From positions 608,001 through 672,000 of the forward strand of contig NZ_CABFVU010000002.1 in assembly GCF_902150045.1 (NCBI RefSeq): a DNA stretch of 64,000 nucleotides, given 5' to 3'. Position numbers and translations under genes: made by a program. Positions 45,578-55,037 of the stretch are shown here, one piece after another. Positions within the stretch are counted from its first letter, which is position 1. Every line of letters begins with the position of its first letter. This stretch comes from Chitinophaga polysaccharea. Lineage in GTDB: Bacteria > Bacteroidota > Bacteroidia > Chitinophagales > Chitinophagaceae. Under the pieces are notes generated by a model. It was not told the DNA's origin. It searched no databases and worked only from the letters and a program-made list of their open reading frames with translations.

Positions 45578-46312
45578 CTCTTTAGTAGTATAATAATTAT
45601 AATCATTCAGCACTGTTTCGAGGAAATACGTATTGGGGAGTTCCGATTCAATATGCAGCACTTCCTTCACCCTCATTGCCACCCTGCCTGCGAGATCCTC
45701 ATCATTTGCCTTCAGTGCGCGGTCCAGCAGGTCTTTCACTTTATTCATATCCCTGTCGGAAAGTTTCATGATCTGCGGGAACTGCGGTTTGTAATCGCTG
45801 TTGGAAAGATCCCGGAAGATGGTTTCTTCAATACTGCCTTTTCTTTTGGTACTGATCACGATGGTGCCGGCTACCAGGTCGCCCAGCCGCTGGTTATAAG
45901 GTGTGCGCACAATTGATACGGTAGGGATAATGACTGGTACCAGCATGAAAAAGTACAGGGGCGTTTCTATAATACGGAATATCCATCTTATCAGGTGCTG
46001 GCTGATGCTTGGCTGGTTGCCTGTCATGCTTACCACCTGCAGGTTCAGTATTTTTTTTCCGGGTGTTTGTCCTTTCATACCTATTTCCGTGGCCGGAAAA
46101 TAAAATAACAGGGGCAGCAGCACCAGGATGAAATAGATACCTATATGACCTTCCATTTCTATGCGGAAAGAACTTAATGTCATGTATGCCACCAGGTAAT
46201 AAAAAGCACGGATGGCAAAATCGATGAGCCAGGCCAGGAATCTTTTCATGATATCTGCTGATTCAAATTCCAGGTCTATATTGAAAGAAGTCGGTATTTT
46301 TATGTCTGCCAT
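45572..46312 (-). CDS. RDD-family membrane protein
   Basis: 246 residues from ATG 46312. RDD signature near KRFLAWLIDFAIRAFYYLVA; further helices at IYFILVLLPLLFYFPATEIG and FRIIETPLYFFMLVPVIIPT. The C-terminal part is cytoplasmic. Its place next to the SpoIIM/DUF4129/MoxR/DUF58 genes, divergently, is seen in many bacteria. Possible role in ion or osmotic balance. Confidence 0.85.
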   Translation of the reverse strand: MADIKIPTSFNIDLEFESADIMKRFLAWLIDFAIRAFYYLVAYMTLSSFRIEMEGHIGIYFILVLLPLLFYFPATEIGMKGQTPGKKILNLQVVSMTGNQPSISQHLIRWIFRIIETPLYFFMLVPVIIPTVSIVRTPYNQRLGDLVAGTIVISTKRKGSIEETIFRDLSNSDYKPQFPQIMKLSDRDMNKVKDLLDRALKANDEDLAGRVAMRVKEVLHIESELPNTYFLETVLNDYNYYTTKEH

Positions 46313-46432
46313 ACTCAAATTTACATATTTGTTTATATATTGTTAGACGATTTAGTATGTTTGCCGGTATTTCCCCATTAGTAACCCATTACTGTAGGTG
46401 ATATCTGTATTTTAAAAGGGAAAGGACTCACT

Positions 46433-47428
46433 ATGAGAGAATCGCTGTTTATCAAAAAGAATTTGTCGCGCTGGAAGAAATACCAGGAGGAACCGACAGA
46501 CGACCCTGATGAAATGGCGGAAAGATTTGTATCACTGCTAGATGATCTGTCTTACGCTAAAACTTTTTACAGCTTCAGTAAAGTAACCCGCTATATCAAC
46601 GGTTTAGCTGCAGGTATTTATCACCGCATTTACCAGAACCGCAAGGAAGATGTAGGACGTTTCCAGTTGTTTTTTAAATATGAATTACCGTTGTTGTTCC
46701 GTAAGCATCACCGGTTGTTATTATTTACGCTTTGTTTCTTTTTATTGTTCTGTATCATCGGCGCATTTTCATCGGCACATGATGAAACCTTTGTGCGTGG
46801 CGTATTGGGAGATGAATACGTAAACATGACCGAACGGAATATTGCCAATAAAGATCCTTTTGGCGTATATAAAGATGGCAATTCTATACTGATGTTTTTC
46901 CGGATTGCCTATAACAATATCATGGTATCTTTCTATTGCTATTTAGGTGGCATTTTCCTTGGTGTTGGTTCCCTTTACCTGTTGATGCGCAATGGCGTGA
47001 TGCTGGGCGTTTTCCAGTATATCTTCTTTTCGCACGGGCTGGGTTGGAAATCTATCCTGGTGATATGGATACATGGCACGCTGGAAATATCCAGTATCGT
47101 GATTGCCGGTTGCGCGGGTATCATTATGGGCAAAAGCATCCTGTTCCCCGGCACGCGGAAAAGACTGGATTCCCTTCGCAAAGGCGCTAAAGACGGTATC
47201 AAGATCATGGTAACCCTGATCCCGGTATTTATTGTAGCAGCTTTCCTGGAAAGTTTTGTAACCAGGTATACGGAGATGCCGCTGGCGGTAAGTCTTTTTA
47301 TCCTCCTGGGCTCACTGGCTTTTATACTGGGCTATTTTATTTTTTATCCCATTTACCTGCATAAGAAAGGATATCGATTGAGTGCGGAAGGGAAAGTATT
47401 AACACCATTTATCCTTTCAAAGCAGTAA
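46433..47428 (+). CDS. SpoIIM-like membrane protein
   Basis: 331 residues. A cytoplasmic N-terminal region (REDVGRFQLFFKYELP) is followed by five or more hydrophobic helices including HRLLLFTLCFFLLFCIIGAF and ILVIWIHGTLEISSIVIAGC, the latter the stage II sporulation protein M signature. In non-sporulating bacteria SpoIIM-like proteins occur with DUF4129, MoxR and DUF58 genes, as here; the role is unclear. The next ATG follows one base after its stop. Confidence 0.85.
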   Translation: MRESLFIKKNLSRWKKYQEEPTDDPDEMAERFVSLLDDLSYAKTFYSFSKVTRYINGLAAGIYHRIYQNRKEDVGRFQLFFKYELPLLFRKHHRLLLFTLCFFLLFCIIGAFSSAHDETFVRGVLGDEYVNMTERNIANKDPFGVYKDGNSILMFFRIAYNNIMVSFYCYLGGIFLGVGSLYLLMRNGVMLGVFQYIFFSHGLGWKSILVIWIHGTLEISSIVIAGCAGIIMGKSILFPGTRKRLDSLRKGAKDGIKIMVTLIPVFIVAAFLESFVTRYTEMPLAVSLFILLGSLAFILGYFIFYPIYLHKKGYRLSAEGKVLTPFILSKQ

Positions 47429-47429
47429 C

Positions 47430-48254
47430 ATGAATATTTTTCACCGGATTAAATACTGCCTGCTGTTACTGCTGCTTTGCGGGGCCCTGCAAAGTATGGG
47501 GCAATATGAACAAACCGCCAGGAGCAAGGAAGAATACGACAGTTTACTGCAAGCAGGGATCACGGAAGATAGCATTGCTACCGTAAATGCAGCCGCTGAA
47601 GCGGAAGAAACAGCCGCCGGATCAAATGAAAATTATGAAGAGGAAGCGCCTCCCTTCGAGCTGCGCACTGTACCGGATTCACTGGTAAAAGCACTGAAAG
47701 AAAATAAAAAACTGCAGTATAAAGACATACCACCGGAGCCTCCACCGGATAACTCCTGGATGCAGCGGTTTTTAATTGCTTTATTTTCCGCTATCAGCAC
47801 TATCCGCATTATTGTAATGCTATTGTTGCTGGCGGGTTTGGGCTTCCTGGTATATTGGTTCATGAAAAGCAATGGCATTGGCTTCTTCCGCAAACCTAAA
47901 TTAATAGAAGGTTTAACAGAGGTGCATGAGGAAGAACTGCACAGTGCGCAGGAATACGAAGAAAAAATAAAAGCGGCAGTAGCAGCCGGGGAAACGCGGC
48001 AGGCCATCCGCTGGTGGTACCTGTATACCTTATTCCAGCTGGCAGGGCGGGAGCTGATAGTACCCGGAAGAGAGAAAACCAACAACGACTACCTGCGCAG
48101 TATGCGGAGTACCCCCTATTATAAAAAATTTGCCACACTCACACTGGACTATGAATATATCTGGTACGGAGGATTTGATGTAAGTGAGGAAAATTTCAGA
48201 AATATTAACCAGGAGTTCAGGGATTTTAATAACACAATCGGAAAAGTTTCGTGA
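47430..48254 (+). CDS. DUF4129-type membrane protein
   Basis: 274 residues: signal peptide, a Glu-rich periplasmic region, a transmembrane helix (IRIIVMLLLLAGLGFLVYWF), then a cytoplasmic DUF4129 region with AIRWWYLYTLFQLAGRELIV and YEYIWYGGFDVSEENF. It overlaps the next gene through GTGA. Function unknown; part of the MoxR cluster. Confidence 0.8.
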   Translation: MNIFHRIKYCLLLLLLCGALQSMGQYEQTARSKEEYDSLLQAGITEDSIATVNAAAEAEETAAGSNENYEEEAPPFELRTVPDSLVKALKENKKLQYKDIPPEPPPDNSWMQRFLIALFSAISTIRIIVMLLLLAGLGFLVYWFMKSNGIGFFRKPKLIEGLTEVHEEELHSAQEYEEKIKAAVAAGETRQAIRWWYLYTLFQLAGRELIVPGREKTNNDYLRSMRSTPYYKKFATLTLDYEYIWYGGFDVSEENFRNINQEFRDFNNTIGKVS

Positions 48255-49477
48255 AGAAGAAGCCTATATATGCGATCCTGTCTGTTTTGCTGCTGCTGGT
48301 AGTACTGGTAGTGGCAAGCGGGAATTTTGCGAGCAGAAAGAATGAGCAGTCTACCGACATGACGCAATCATCTTTTTACAGCAAGGATAAAAAAGCGGGA
48401 GGCGCCTATGCAGCTTTCAGAATGCTGCCGCAGCTGTTCCTGAGAAATTCTGTGCAGGTGGTAACAAAGCCATTTGCAAGAACTTTTGATAAAGACAATG
48501 AAATAAAATTCCGCAATAATGTATACATCCTGGTAGCCGACCGGCTGTTTACCACAGAGACGGATATAGATGCTATGCTGGACTACGTATCGCGGGGAAA
48601 TGAGTTGTTTATTGCCGTCAATACGCCGGATCCCCTGCTGGAGAAAACGCTGAAATTTGTTACCGTGGAAAGCAGCAACATGCAATTCAAAAAAGCAGGT
48701 GTAGTACAGCGGTATGCAGATGAAACCATCCCGATGGATACTTCCTTCAGGTACCCGGGTATGGTAAGCGGCAGTTATTTCTCAGGGGTAGACAGCAATA
48801 CCACCAGCATTCTGGGCTACAATTATAAAAACAAACCCAACTTTATCCGCATTGCCTATAGTCGTGGTTACGTTTACCTGCTGCTGAATCCATATACTTT
48901 TACCAACTACTTTTTACTACACCGCGATAATGTAAAAGCGCTGGAAACACAGTTGTCGTACCTGGCAGACGGCGCCAGTAATGTATACTGGGATGATTTT
49001 TATAACAGCCAGCACAGTGCGCAGTCCGGCGATTTCAGTGAATGGCAGGTGCTGATGCGTTATGCATCCATGCGCTGGGCAGTATGGCTCACCGTGGCAC
49101 TGCTGCTGTTGTATGTGGTGTTTGAAAGCAAGCGCCGGCAGCGGATCATTCCCGACAGGCCTCCTGTAAGCAATACTTCGCTGGAGTTTGTGGATGCCAT
49201 CGGCCAGTTGTATTACCAACAGCATAATAACTACAACCTGGCGCATAAAATGATCGTTCATTTTATGGGGTATATCCGTTCCCGTTATTACCTGAACACC
49301 AATGTACTGAACGATGAATTCATTGCTTCGCTATCGCGTAAATCGGCGATGCCGGAAGAAGATATAAGGAAGCTGCTGCATATGGTGCACCAGGTTCAGC
49401 TGAAAGAAAATATAAGCGATGAAGAGCTAAAGGACTTTTATAACCGCATTCAACAATTTTATATAAACACGCAATAA
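48251..49477 (+). CDS. DUF4350-type membrane protein
   Basis: 408 residues starting with GTG that shares its last bases with the TGA of the gene before. An N-terminal helix (YAILSVLLLLVVLVVASGNF), a periplasmic domain with VYILVADRLFTTETDIDAML, and a second helix (MRWAVWLTVALLLLYVVFES) before a cytoplasmic tail. Fits DUF4350. MoxR starts at the next base after its stop. Confidence 0.8.
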   Translation: MKKKPIYAILSVLLLLVVLVVASGNFASRKNEQSTDMTQSSFYSKDKKAGGAYAAFRMLPQLFLRNSVQVVTKPFARTFDKDNEIKFRNNVYILVADRLFTTETDIDAMLDYVSRGNELFIAVNTPDPLLEKTLKFVTVESSNMQFKKAGVVQRYADETIPMDTSFRYPGMVSGSYFSGVDSNTTSILGYNYKNKPNFIRIAYSRGYVYLLLNPYTFTNYFLLHRDNVKALETQLSYLADGASNVYWDDFYNSQHSAQSGDFSEWQVLMRYASMRWAVWLTVALLLLYVVFESKRRQRIIPDRPPVSNTSLEFVDAIGQLYYQQHNNYNLAHKMIVHFMGYIRSRYYLNTNVLNDEFIASLSRKSAMPEEDIRKLLHMVHQVQLKENISDEELKDFYNRIQQFYINTQ

Positions 49478-50458
49478 ATGGATACCAATACATTTCAACC
49501 CAGGACTGATTTTTCTGCCTTGCATGAAGGTGTGGAAGCTATCAGGGAGCAGATAGGTAAAGTAATAGTAGGGCAGCACCAGATGGTGGACCTGCTGATA
49601 GCGGGTTTGCTTACCCAGGGGCATGTACTGATTGAAGGTGTTCCCGGTGTGGCCAAAACGCTCACTGCCAAGTTGCTGGCGCAATGCGTGGATGCTGATT
49701 TCAGCCGCATCCAGTTTACGCCTGACCTGATGCCGGCGGATGTACTGGGCACTTCTGTTTTTAACCCGCAAACCAGGGAGTTTGAATACAAGAAGGGACC
49801 TGTTTTCAGCAACCTGGTGCTGATCGATGAAATAAACCGCGCCCCCGCCAAAACGCAGTCGGCCCTGTTTGAAGTAATGGAAGAAAGGCAGATCACCAAT
49901 GACGGCACCACCTGGTCGCTGGACCGGCCATTTATGGTAATTGCCACGCAAAACCCGATTGAGCAGGAAGGTACTTACCGGTTGCCGGAAGCGCAGCTGG
50001 ACAGGTTCCTGTTTAAGATAGAAGTGAAGTATCCCAACCTGGAAGAGGAAGTAGCGGTATTACGCGGCATTCATCATTTCAACGGAGAAACAGATCTTAC
50101 AAAAATGATCAGCAAAGTGGTGACAACCACGCAGATCATAGAATTCCAGAACCTGGTAAGACAGGTAGTGGTAGATGAAAAGCTGTTTCATTACATTGCC
50201 TCTATTATCAACGAAACGCGCATGAACTCATCGCTGTACCTGGGAGCTTCACCACGTGCATCCATTGCCGTTATGAACTGCGCCAAGGCATCTGCTGCAA
50301 TGAAGAACCGTGATTTTGTGATCCCTGATGATGTAGTGGAAATGGTGCCCCACGTATTACGCCACCGTATTATACTTACTCCTGAAAAAGAAATGGAAGG
50401 CATCAAAACAGATGATGTGATCGCACAGATCGTAAAAACGATAGAGGTACCGAGATAA
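49478..50458 (+). CDS. MoxR-family AAA+ ATPase
   Basis: 326 residues. Walker A GVPGVAKTLTAK, Walker B VLIDEINRAPAKTQSALFEV, sensor-type IATQNPIEQEGTYRLPEAQL. MoxR ATPases act as chaperones for VWA- or DUF58-type partners; the DUF58 gene follows here after 22 bases. Likely remodels the membrane complex encoded by this cluster. Confidence 0.95.
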   Translation: MDTNTFQPRTDFSALHEGVEAIREQIGKVIVGQHQMVDLLIAGLLTQGHVLIEGVPGVAKTLTAKLLAQCVDADFSRIQFTPDLMPADVLGTSVFNPQTREFEYKKGPVFSNLVLIDEINRAPAKTQSALFEVMEERQITNDGTTWSLDRPFMVIATQNPIEQEGTYRLPEAQLDRFLFKIEVKYPNLEEEVAVLRGIHHFNGETDLTKMISKVVTTTQIIEFQNLVRQVVVDEKLFHYIASIINETRMNSSLYLGASPRASIAVMNCAKASAAMKNRDFVIPDDVVEMVPHVLRHRIILTPEKEMEGIKTDDVIAQIVKTIEVPR

Positions 50459-50480
50459 TCATCTCCAAGAAGATATTAGT

Positions 50481-51833
50481 ATGTCAGCCACTGTAAAAAA
50501 TAATTTATTCCAGATACTCTTTTTTACCAACAGGCTTTACTTCCTGCTGGGAGGGAATATCCTGTTGTTTATCCTTTCGTTTTTTGTTCCGCGTATTTTC
50601 AATATTGCGGTGATCGCGTTTATTGTGCTGGTGGGTATTGTATTGCTGGATATGATCCTGCTGATCCTGCGCCCTTCTTCCATTGTATCGATGGAACGGA
50701 AAACCGGTAACCGTTTCAGTAATGGAGATGATAACGAGGTGCTGCTTGACTTCCAGAGCCGGTATCCGTTCCCGGTATTTGTATCTGTAATAGATGAGCT
50801 GCCGATGCAGTTCCAGCGCCGCGATTTTTTACTCCAGGCAAAGGTGCCGGCGGGGGGTGGGCATACTTTCCGGTATGTATTGCGGCCTGTTGAAAGGGGG
50901 CTGTATAATTTTGGTTATAGTAATGTATTTGTGAGAAGCGCATTGGGTATTGTGAACCGGCGGTTTATTTTTAATAATGAACAAACCATCAGCGTATATC
51001 CCAGTTTTCACCAGCTGCGGCATTATGCATTGTATTCGTATATGAACCGGCTGAATGAGCTCGGCGTTCACAAATGCCGGGTAATTGGCCATAGTATGGA
51101 GTTTGATCACATCAAGCCCTATGCAAAAGGAGATGATGTGCGTATGCTGAACTGGAAAGCCACTGCCCGCAGTGGTAACCTGATGATCAATAATTATGTG
51201 GAAGAGAGATCGCAGCAGGTGTATTCCATCATTGATAAAGGCCGGAATATGAAGATGCCTTTCAATGGGTTATCGCTGCTGGATTATGCGATCAATTCAT
51301 CGCTGGTGTTCAGTAATGTGGCGGTTGACAAAGGGGATAAGGCCGGGCTGGTTACTTTTACGGAAAGCAAAGTAGAGGTATTGGCAGCCAGCAATAAAAA
51401 AATACAGGTGAACAAGATCCTTGAAACGCTGTATGCACAGGAAACATTATGGCAGGAGAGCGACTATGAAGCCCTGAGCGTGCAGCTGCGCGGTAGTTTA
51501 TCCACACGGTCGCTGCTGATGATCTATACTAATTTTGAGTCGATGTCGGGCCTGCACCGGCAGTTACCTTTTTTACGGCGTTTGGCGCGTTATCACCTGG
51601 TGCTGGTGGTGTTCTTTGAAAATACAGAGCTGAAGCGCGTTACGGAGCAAACCGTGCAGGATGTGGAAGGTATTTACAAACAAACCATTGCGCAGAAGTT
51701 TGCTTACGATAAGAAGCTCATTGTAAAGGAGCTGGCTAAATATGGTATTATGTCGTTGCTAAGCCCCCCGGAGCAACTGACACTGAATGTAGTGAACAAG
51801 TATCTTGAGTTGAAATCCCGTATGCTGATCTAG
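50481..51833 (+). CDS. DUF58 protein, MoxR partner
   Basis: 450 residues with two N-terminal membrane helices (LLFILSFFVPRIFNIAVIAF, IVLLDMILLIL) and the DUF58 stretch IKPYAKGDDVRMLNWKATAR, followed by a VWA-like fold. Usual target of MoxR. Its TAG stop is immediately followed by the stop of a convergent gene. Confidence 0.9.
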   Translation: MSATVKNNLFQILFFTNRLYFLLGGNILLFILSFFVPRIFNIAVIAFIVLVGIVLLDMILLILRPSSIVSMERKTGNRFSNGDDNEVLLDFQSRYPFPVFVSVIDELPMQFQRRDFLLQAKVPAGGGHTFRYVLRPVERGLYNFGYSNVFVRSALGIVNRRFIFNNEQTISVYPSFHQLRHYALYSYMNRLNELGVHKCRVIGHSMEFDHIKPYAKGDDVRMLNWKATARSGNLMINNYVEERSQQVYSIIDKGRNMKMPFNGLSLLDYAINSSLVFSNVAVDKGDKAGLVTFTESKVEVLAASNKKIQVNKILETLYAQETLWQESDYEALSVQLRGSLSTRSLLMIYTNFESMSGLHRQLPFLRRLARYHLVLVVFFENTELKRVTEQTVQDVEGIYKQTIAQKFAYDKKLIVKELAKYGIMSLLSPPEQLTLNVVNKYLELKSRMLI

Positions 51834-52523
51834 TTAATTTCTCCGTTTTCTTTTAAAGAGCCCGTCGGTATTTTTCATAATGAGCGAGTCCGCGTCCGGG
51901 GCTTGTTTTACGGGGATCACCGAGCGCAGGTAAAGCCGGTTGTTATGTTTGTACCAGGCTTCTACTGTTACTGATTTTACCGTATCATTTTTAGGTAGTA
52001 AGAGATCCTGACCAATTAATTTCCCACCTGAAGCAGCAAAGCGGACAGCGCTTGTATCGAGTGGAAATACTTTCCCGCTGCTGAATTTTCCTTCTACATT
52101 CAGGTAAAAACGGATATCGCGTTTTATACTGTCGGCATAATGATTGAACCGTATGCCGGTGATGACGGGTAGTTGCAGGAAAGCCTGATGAGTGGAGTTG
52201 TCGGGTGTAGTAACGGTAAGGGTTATACGGTAATTATCTTTCACCAGCTGTTCCCTGTTAAAACGTAATACACCGTTTTGTACCTGCCCATTGCTGCTGT
52301 TTATGGTTAATTTGTTCCAGCGCAGGTTTCCTTCCAGCAGGCCTGCTGTTTGCTGTGTGGAGCTGTCGGTATACGTAAGCCGGATGCCCAGTGGGGCTGT
52401 GTTGTACAATTCGGTTACTGCATCTGCATCATAAAAGGCTGTTATGCGCGCTACTTTTGCCTGCTGTGCATTTGCCGGCAGGGTAAAAAAAAGGACGGTG
52501 CAGAGCAGGAGATATTTCAGCAT
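51834..52523 (-). CDS. Secreted hypothetical protein
   Basis: 229 residues with signal peptide (LLLCTVLFFTLPANAQ). The mature part is rich in beta strands (GIRLTYTDSSTQQTAG, YRITLTVTTPDNSTHQAFL) and has a basic C-terminus (KRKRRN). No family recognised. It follows ribE in the same direction. Confidence 0.65.
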   Translation of the reverse strand: MLKYLLLCTVLFFTLPANAQQAKVARITAFYDADAVTELYNTAPLGIRLTYTDSSTQQTAGLLEGNLRWNKLTINSSNGQVQNGVLRFNREQLVKDNYRITLTVTTPDNSTHQAFLQLPVITGIRFNHYADSIKRDIRFYLNVEGKFSSGKVFPLDTSAVRFAASGGKLIGQDLLLPKNDTVKSVTVEAWYKHNNRLYLRSVIPVKQAPDADSLIMKNTDGLFKRKRRN

Positions 52524-52565
52524 GCGGTTTCCATTTGTTTTAGCGCCCGGCAGGCGCCGGGTGTA

Positions 52566-53156
52566 TTAATTCCTTACCGCCATTTGCCTGGCCACGTATT
52601 TACCGAGGATATCAAATTCCAGGTTTACGAGGCTGCCGGTTTTTATTTTCGATATATTGGTGAATTCGTAAGTGTATGGAATGATGGCCACGGAGAATTC
52701 ATCGTTGGTAACGTTGAAAACGGTAAGACTGATGCCGTTGAGACAGATGCTTCCTTTTTCCACGATCAGCGCTGCAAATTCGGAGGGGTAGCGGAAGCGG
52801 TAAAGCCAGCTGCCGTCCTGTTCCTGGCAGGAGAGGCATTCGCCTACACTGTCTACATGGCCCTGTACCAGGTGCCCGTCGATGCGGCCGTTGAACACCA
52901 TAGCTCTTTCCAGGTTTACGAACTGAGTGGGGCTGAGCTGGCCGAGATTTGTTTTTTGCAGGGTTTCATCTACCGCTACGGTTTCGTAGGTATTGCCATT
53001 GATGTTGGTAACGGTTAAGCAAACGCCGTTATGCGATACGCTCTGGTCTACTTTCAATTCGGCTGCCAGTGGCGTTTGTATCGTGATCACCAGGTTGCCG
53101 CCTTCTTTCCTGGTAGATACTACTTCTGCTAGTGTTTCTATGATTCCTGTAAACAT
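52566..53156 (-). CDS. ribE: Riboflavin synthase, alpha chain
   Basis: Converts two lumazines to riboflavin. 196 residues with two lumazine-binding repeats: MFTGIIETLAEV ... SVSHNGVCLTVT and GHLVQGHVDSVGE ... GSICLNGISLTVFNV. The N-terminal MFTGIIE is diagnostic. No FMN riboswitch is seen upstream. Confidence 0.96.
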   Translation of the reverse strand: MFTGIIETLAEVVSTRKEGGNLVITIQTPLAAELKVDQSVSHNGVCLTVTNINGNTYETVAVDETLQKTNLGQLSPTQFVNLERAMVFNGRIDGHLVQGHVDSVGECLSCQEQDGSWLYRFRYPSEFAALIVEKGSICLNGISLTVFNVTNDEFSVAIIPYTYEFTNISKIKTGSLVNLEFDILGKYVARQMAVRN

Positions 53157-53177
53157 TTGGCAAATTTAAGCAATTTT

Positions 53178-53738
53178 CTATACCCGGGGTTTCCAGGGGA
53201 TTTCAGCTGCACCCAGTTTGTGGCCGGTCCAGCGGGCAAGTACAAAAAGATAATCGCTGAGGCGGTTAATATATTTCAGTACCAGGGGCTCAATGAACAT
53301 ATCGTGTTCCTGCATGCCTACGCAGAGGCGTTCTGTGCGGCGGCATACGCAGCGGGCGATGTGGCAGGTGGATACGGCTACATGGCCGCCGGGAAGGATG
53401 AACGACTTCATGACAGGGAGCTCCTCATTCATCTGGTCGATGCTTTTTTCCAGGAGGGTAATATCCGCTTCGTGGAGGTCCGGTATTTTCAGTTTGGTTT
53501 CCTTGTCGGGGTCGCAGGCCAGTGCGGCGCCTATGGTAAAGAGGCGGTCCTGTATTTCGCGGAGCAGGTTTTTGGTATCCTGGTCGGCGATGTAATCGTT
53601 TACCAGGCCGATGTAGGAATTGAGCTCATCCACGGTGCCGTAGGCATCGATGCGGACATCGCTCTTGGGTACTTTGGTACCGCCAATGAGGGATGTTTTG
53701 CCCTTATCGCCTGTTTTAGTATATATTTTGAAAGACAT
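53178..53738 (-). CDS. Cob(I)alamin adenosyltransferase, PduO type
   Basis: ATP-dependent adenosylation of cobalamin to coenzyme B12. 186 residues: KIYTKTGDKGKTSLIGGTKV at the N-terminus (ATP contacts), DAYGTVDELNSYIGLV, ILPGGHVAVSTCHIARCVCR and RTERLCVG. Normal length. Tandem with ribE 21 bases away. Confidence 0.93.
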   Translation of the reverse strand: MSFKIYTKTGDKGKTSLIGGTKVPKSDVRIDAYGTVDELNSYIGLVNDYIADQDTKNLLREIQDRLFTIGAALACDPDKETKLKIPDLHEADITLLEKSIDQMNEELPVMKSFILPGGHVAVSTCHIARCVCRRTERLCVGMQEHDMFIEPLVLKYINRLSDYLFVLARWTGHKLGAAEIPWKPRV

Positions 53739-53854
53739 GGGTGTTGGTGTTGCTTGGTCTGCAAATTACGAATAACGGCATTACGGATCACCTCAGCCGA
53801 GGTGTTATGGATCGCTGAGATGCCTGTAATGTGCCGTTGTTTGTAACTGATATT

Positions 53855-54556
53855 TTACGCGTGTACTTTTTCGTTGATACGGTCTGATTCGATAACGCCG
53901 TCACGGAGGCGGATAACACGGCGGGCGTGGTCGGCAATATCCTCTTCATGGGTAACCAGTACTACGGTATTACCGGAGGCATGGATGGTACCAAAGATCT
54001 CCATGATTTCCACGGATGTTTTAGAGTCGAGGTTACCGGTGGGCTCATCGGCAAGGATGAGGGATGGATTGTTTACCAGGGCGCGGGCGATGGCCACGCG
54101 TTGACACTGTCCGCCGGAAAGCTCATTGGGTTTGTGTTTATAGCGTTCGCCAAGACCTACTTTTTCCAGCATGGCGATGGCTCTTTCGTCTCTTTCCTTT
54201 TTGCTTATGCCTGCATAGATGAGCGGGATAGCTACATTTTCCAGGGCGGTAAGGCGGGGCATGAGGTTGAACTGCTGGAATACGAAGCCTATTTCCTTGC
54301 CGCGAACAAGGGCCAGATCGTTATCTTCCATTTTGCTCACATCATGTCCGCTGAGAACATATTTCCCTGCGGTAGGAGTGTCGAGACATCCGAGGATGTT
54401 CATGAGGGTAGATTTCCCGGAGCCGGAGGGGCCCATGAGCGCTACGTATTCATTTTTGAAGATGTCCAGCGATACGCCTTTTAGTACCGGTAATTCATTT
54501 TTACCGAGAAAATAGCTTTTCCTGATTTCTTCCAGGTGTATGACGGACTTTTCCAT
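53855..54556 (-). CDS. LolD/MacB-type ABC ATPase
   Basis: 233 residues. Walker A GPSGSGKSTLMNILG, signature LSGGQCQRVAIARAL (the usual second Gln replaced by Cys), Walker B LILADEPTGNLDSKT. LolD-type ATPases work with FtsX-like permeases in lipoprotein release or export. A candidate permease is at 36030, but the two are unlinked. Confidence 0.92.
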   Translation of the reverse strand: MEKSVIHLEEIRKSYFLGKNELPVLKGVSLDIFKNEYVALMGPSGSGKSTLMNILGCLDTPTAGKYVLSGHDVSKMEDNDLALVRGKEIGFVFQQFNLMPRLTALENVAIPLIYAGISKKERDERAIAMLEKVGLGERYKHKPNELSGGQCQRVAIARALVNNPSLILADEPTGNLDSKTSVEIMEIFGTIHASGNTVVLVTHEEDIADHARRVIRLRDGVIESDRINEKVHA

Positions 54557-54561
54557 GTGGG

Positions 54562-54852
54562 TTATTTCTTTATTATTTTCGGTACTTTAAAGTATTCCTC
54601 CGTGGCGGAAGGCGCGTTTTTCAGAGCTTCTTCACGGGTGATCACGGGTATTACCTTATCTTCCCTGAAAACATTATAATCATCTGTCAGATGAAGTAAT
54701 GGTTTTACGTTGGTCGTATCCAGTTCATTGAGTTTCTCCACAAAGGTGATCATCCTTTGGAGGTCTCCCCGTATTTCAATCTTCTCCTGGTCATTGAATT
54801 CCAACCGGGCCAGATCGGCCAGCTGCTGCACCAGTACGTCGTTCACTTCCAT
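54562..54852 (-). CDS. gatC: Asp/Glu-tRNA amidotransferase subunit C
   Basis: 96 residues from the second of two near-adjacent in-frame ATGs (54858 is the other). VLVQQLADLARLEFNDQEKI and FVEKLNELDTTNVKPLLH are GatC landmarks, with REDKV before the C-terminus. Stabilises GatA/GatB in making Gln-tRNA or Asn-tRNA. It is 5 bases from the ABC ATPase gene downstream. Confidence 0.92.
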   Translation of the reverse strand: MEVNDVLVQQLADLARLEFNDQEKIEIRGDLQRMITFVEKLNELDTTNVKPLLHLTDDYNVFREDKVIPVITREEALKNAPSATEEYFKVPKIIKK

Positions 54853-54950
54853 AATCAAATTAAATCAAAAGATAATGAAATATAAATGGTAAATATGATA
54901 GTATCTCAAAATTAGGGATAAACGGACAGAATAAAGTGCTTTTGATCATC

Positions 54951-55016
54951 TGCTTTTGGCTTTTGGCGTTTTTTTTACAAAACAGCCTGTTGTGAATGGC
55001 TAAAAGCTAAAAGCTA
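54951..55016. repeat. Inverted repeat before trpS
   Basis: GCTTTTGGCTTTTGGC pairs, with G-U pairs, with GGCTAAAAGCTAAAAGC about 30 bases on. It resembles the hairpin before accC and sequence near 37375. It lies 20 bases before the trpS start and may sit in its leader. Confidence 0.55.
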
Positions 55017-55037
55017 TTCTTTAAATTGCGCCCTGTT

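Noticed and set aside
53855..54556. Pairing the ABC ATPase with the FtsX-like permease at 36030 as one operon
   Set aside because: They are 17 kb apart with many genes between; a functional link is possible but not supported here.
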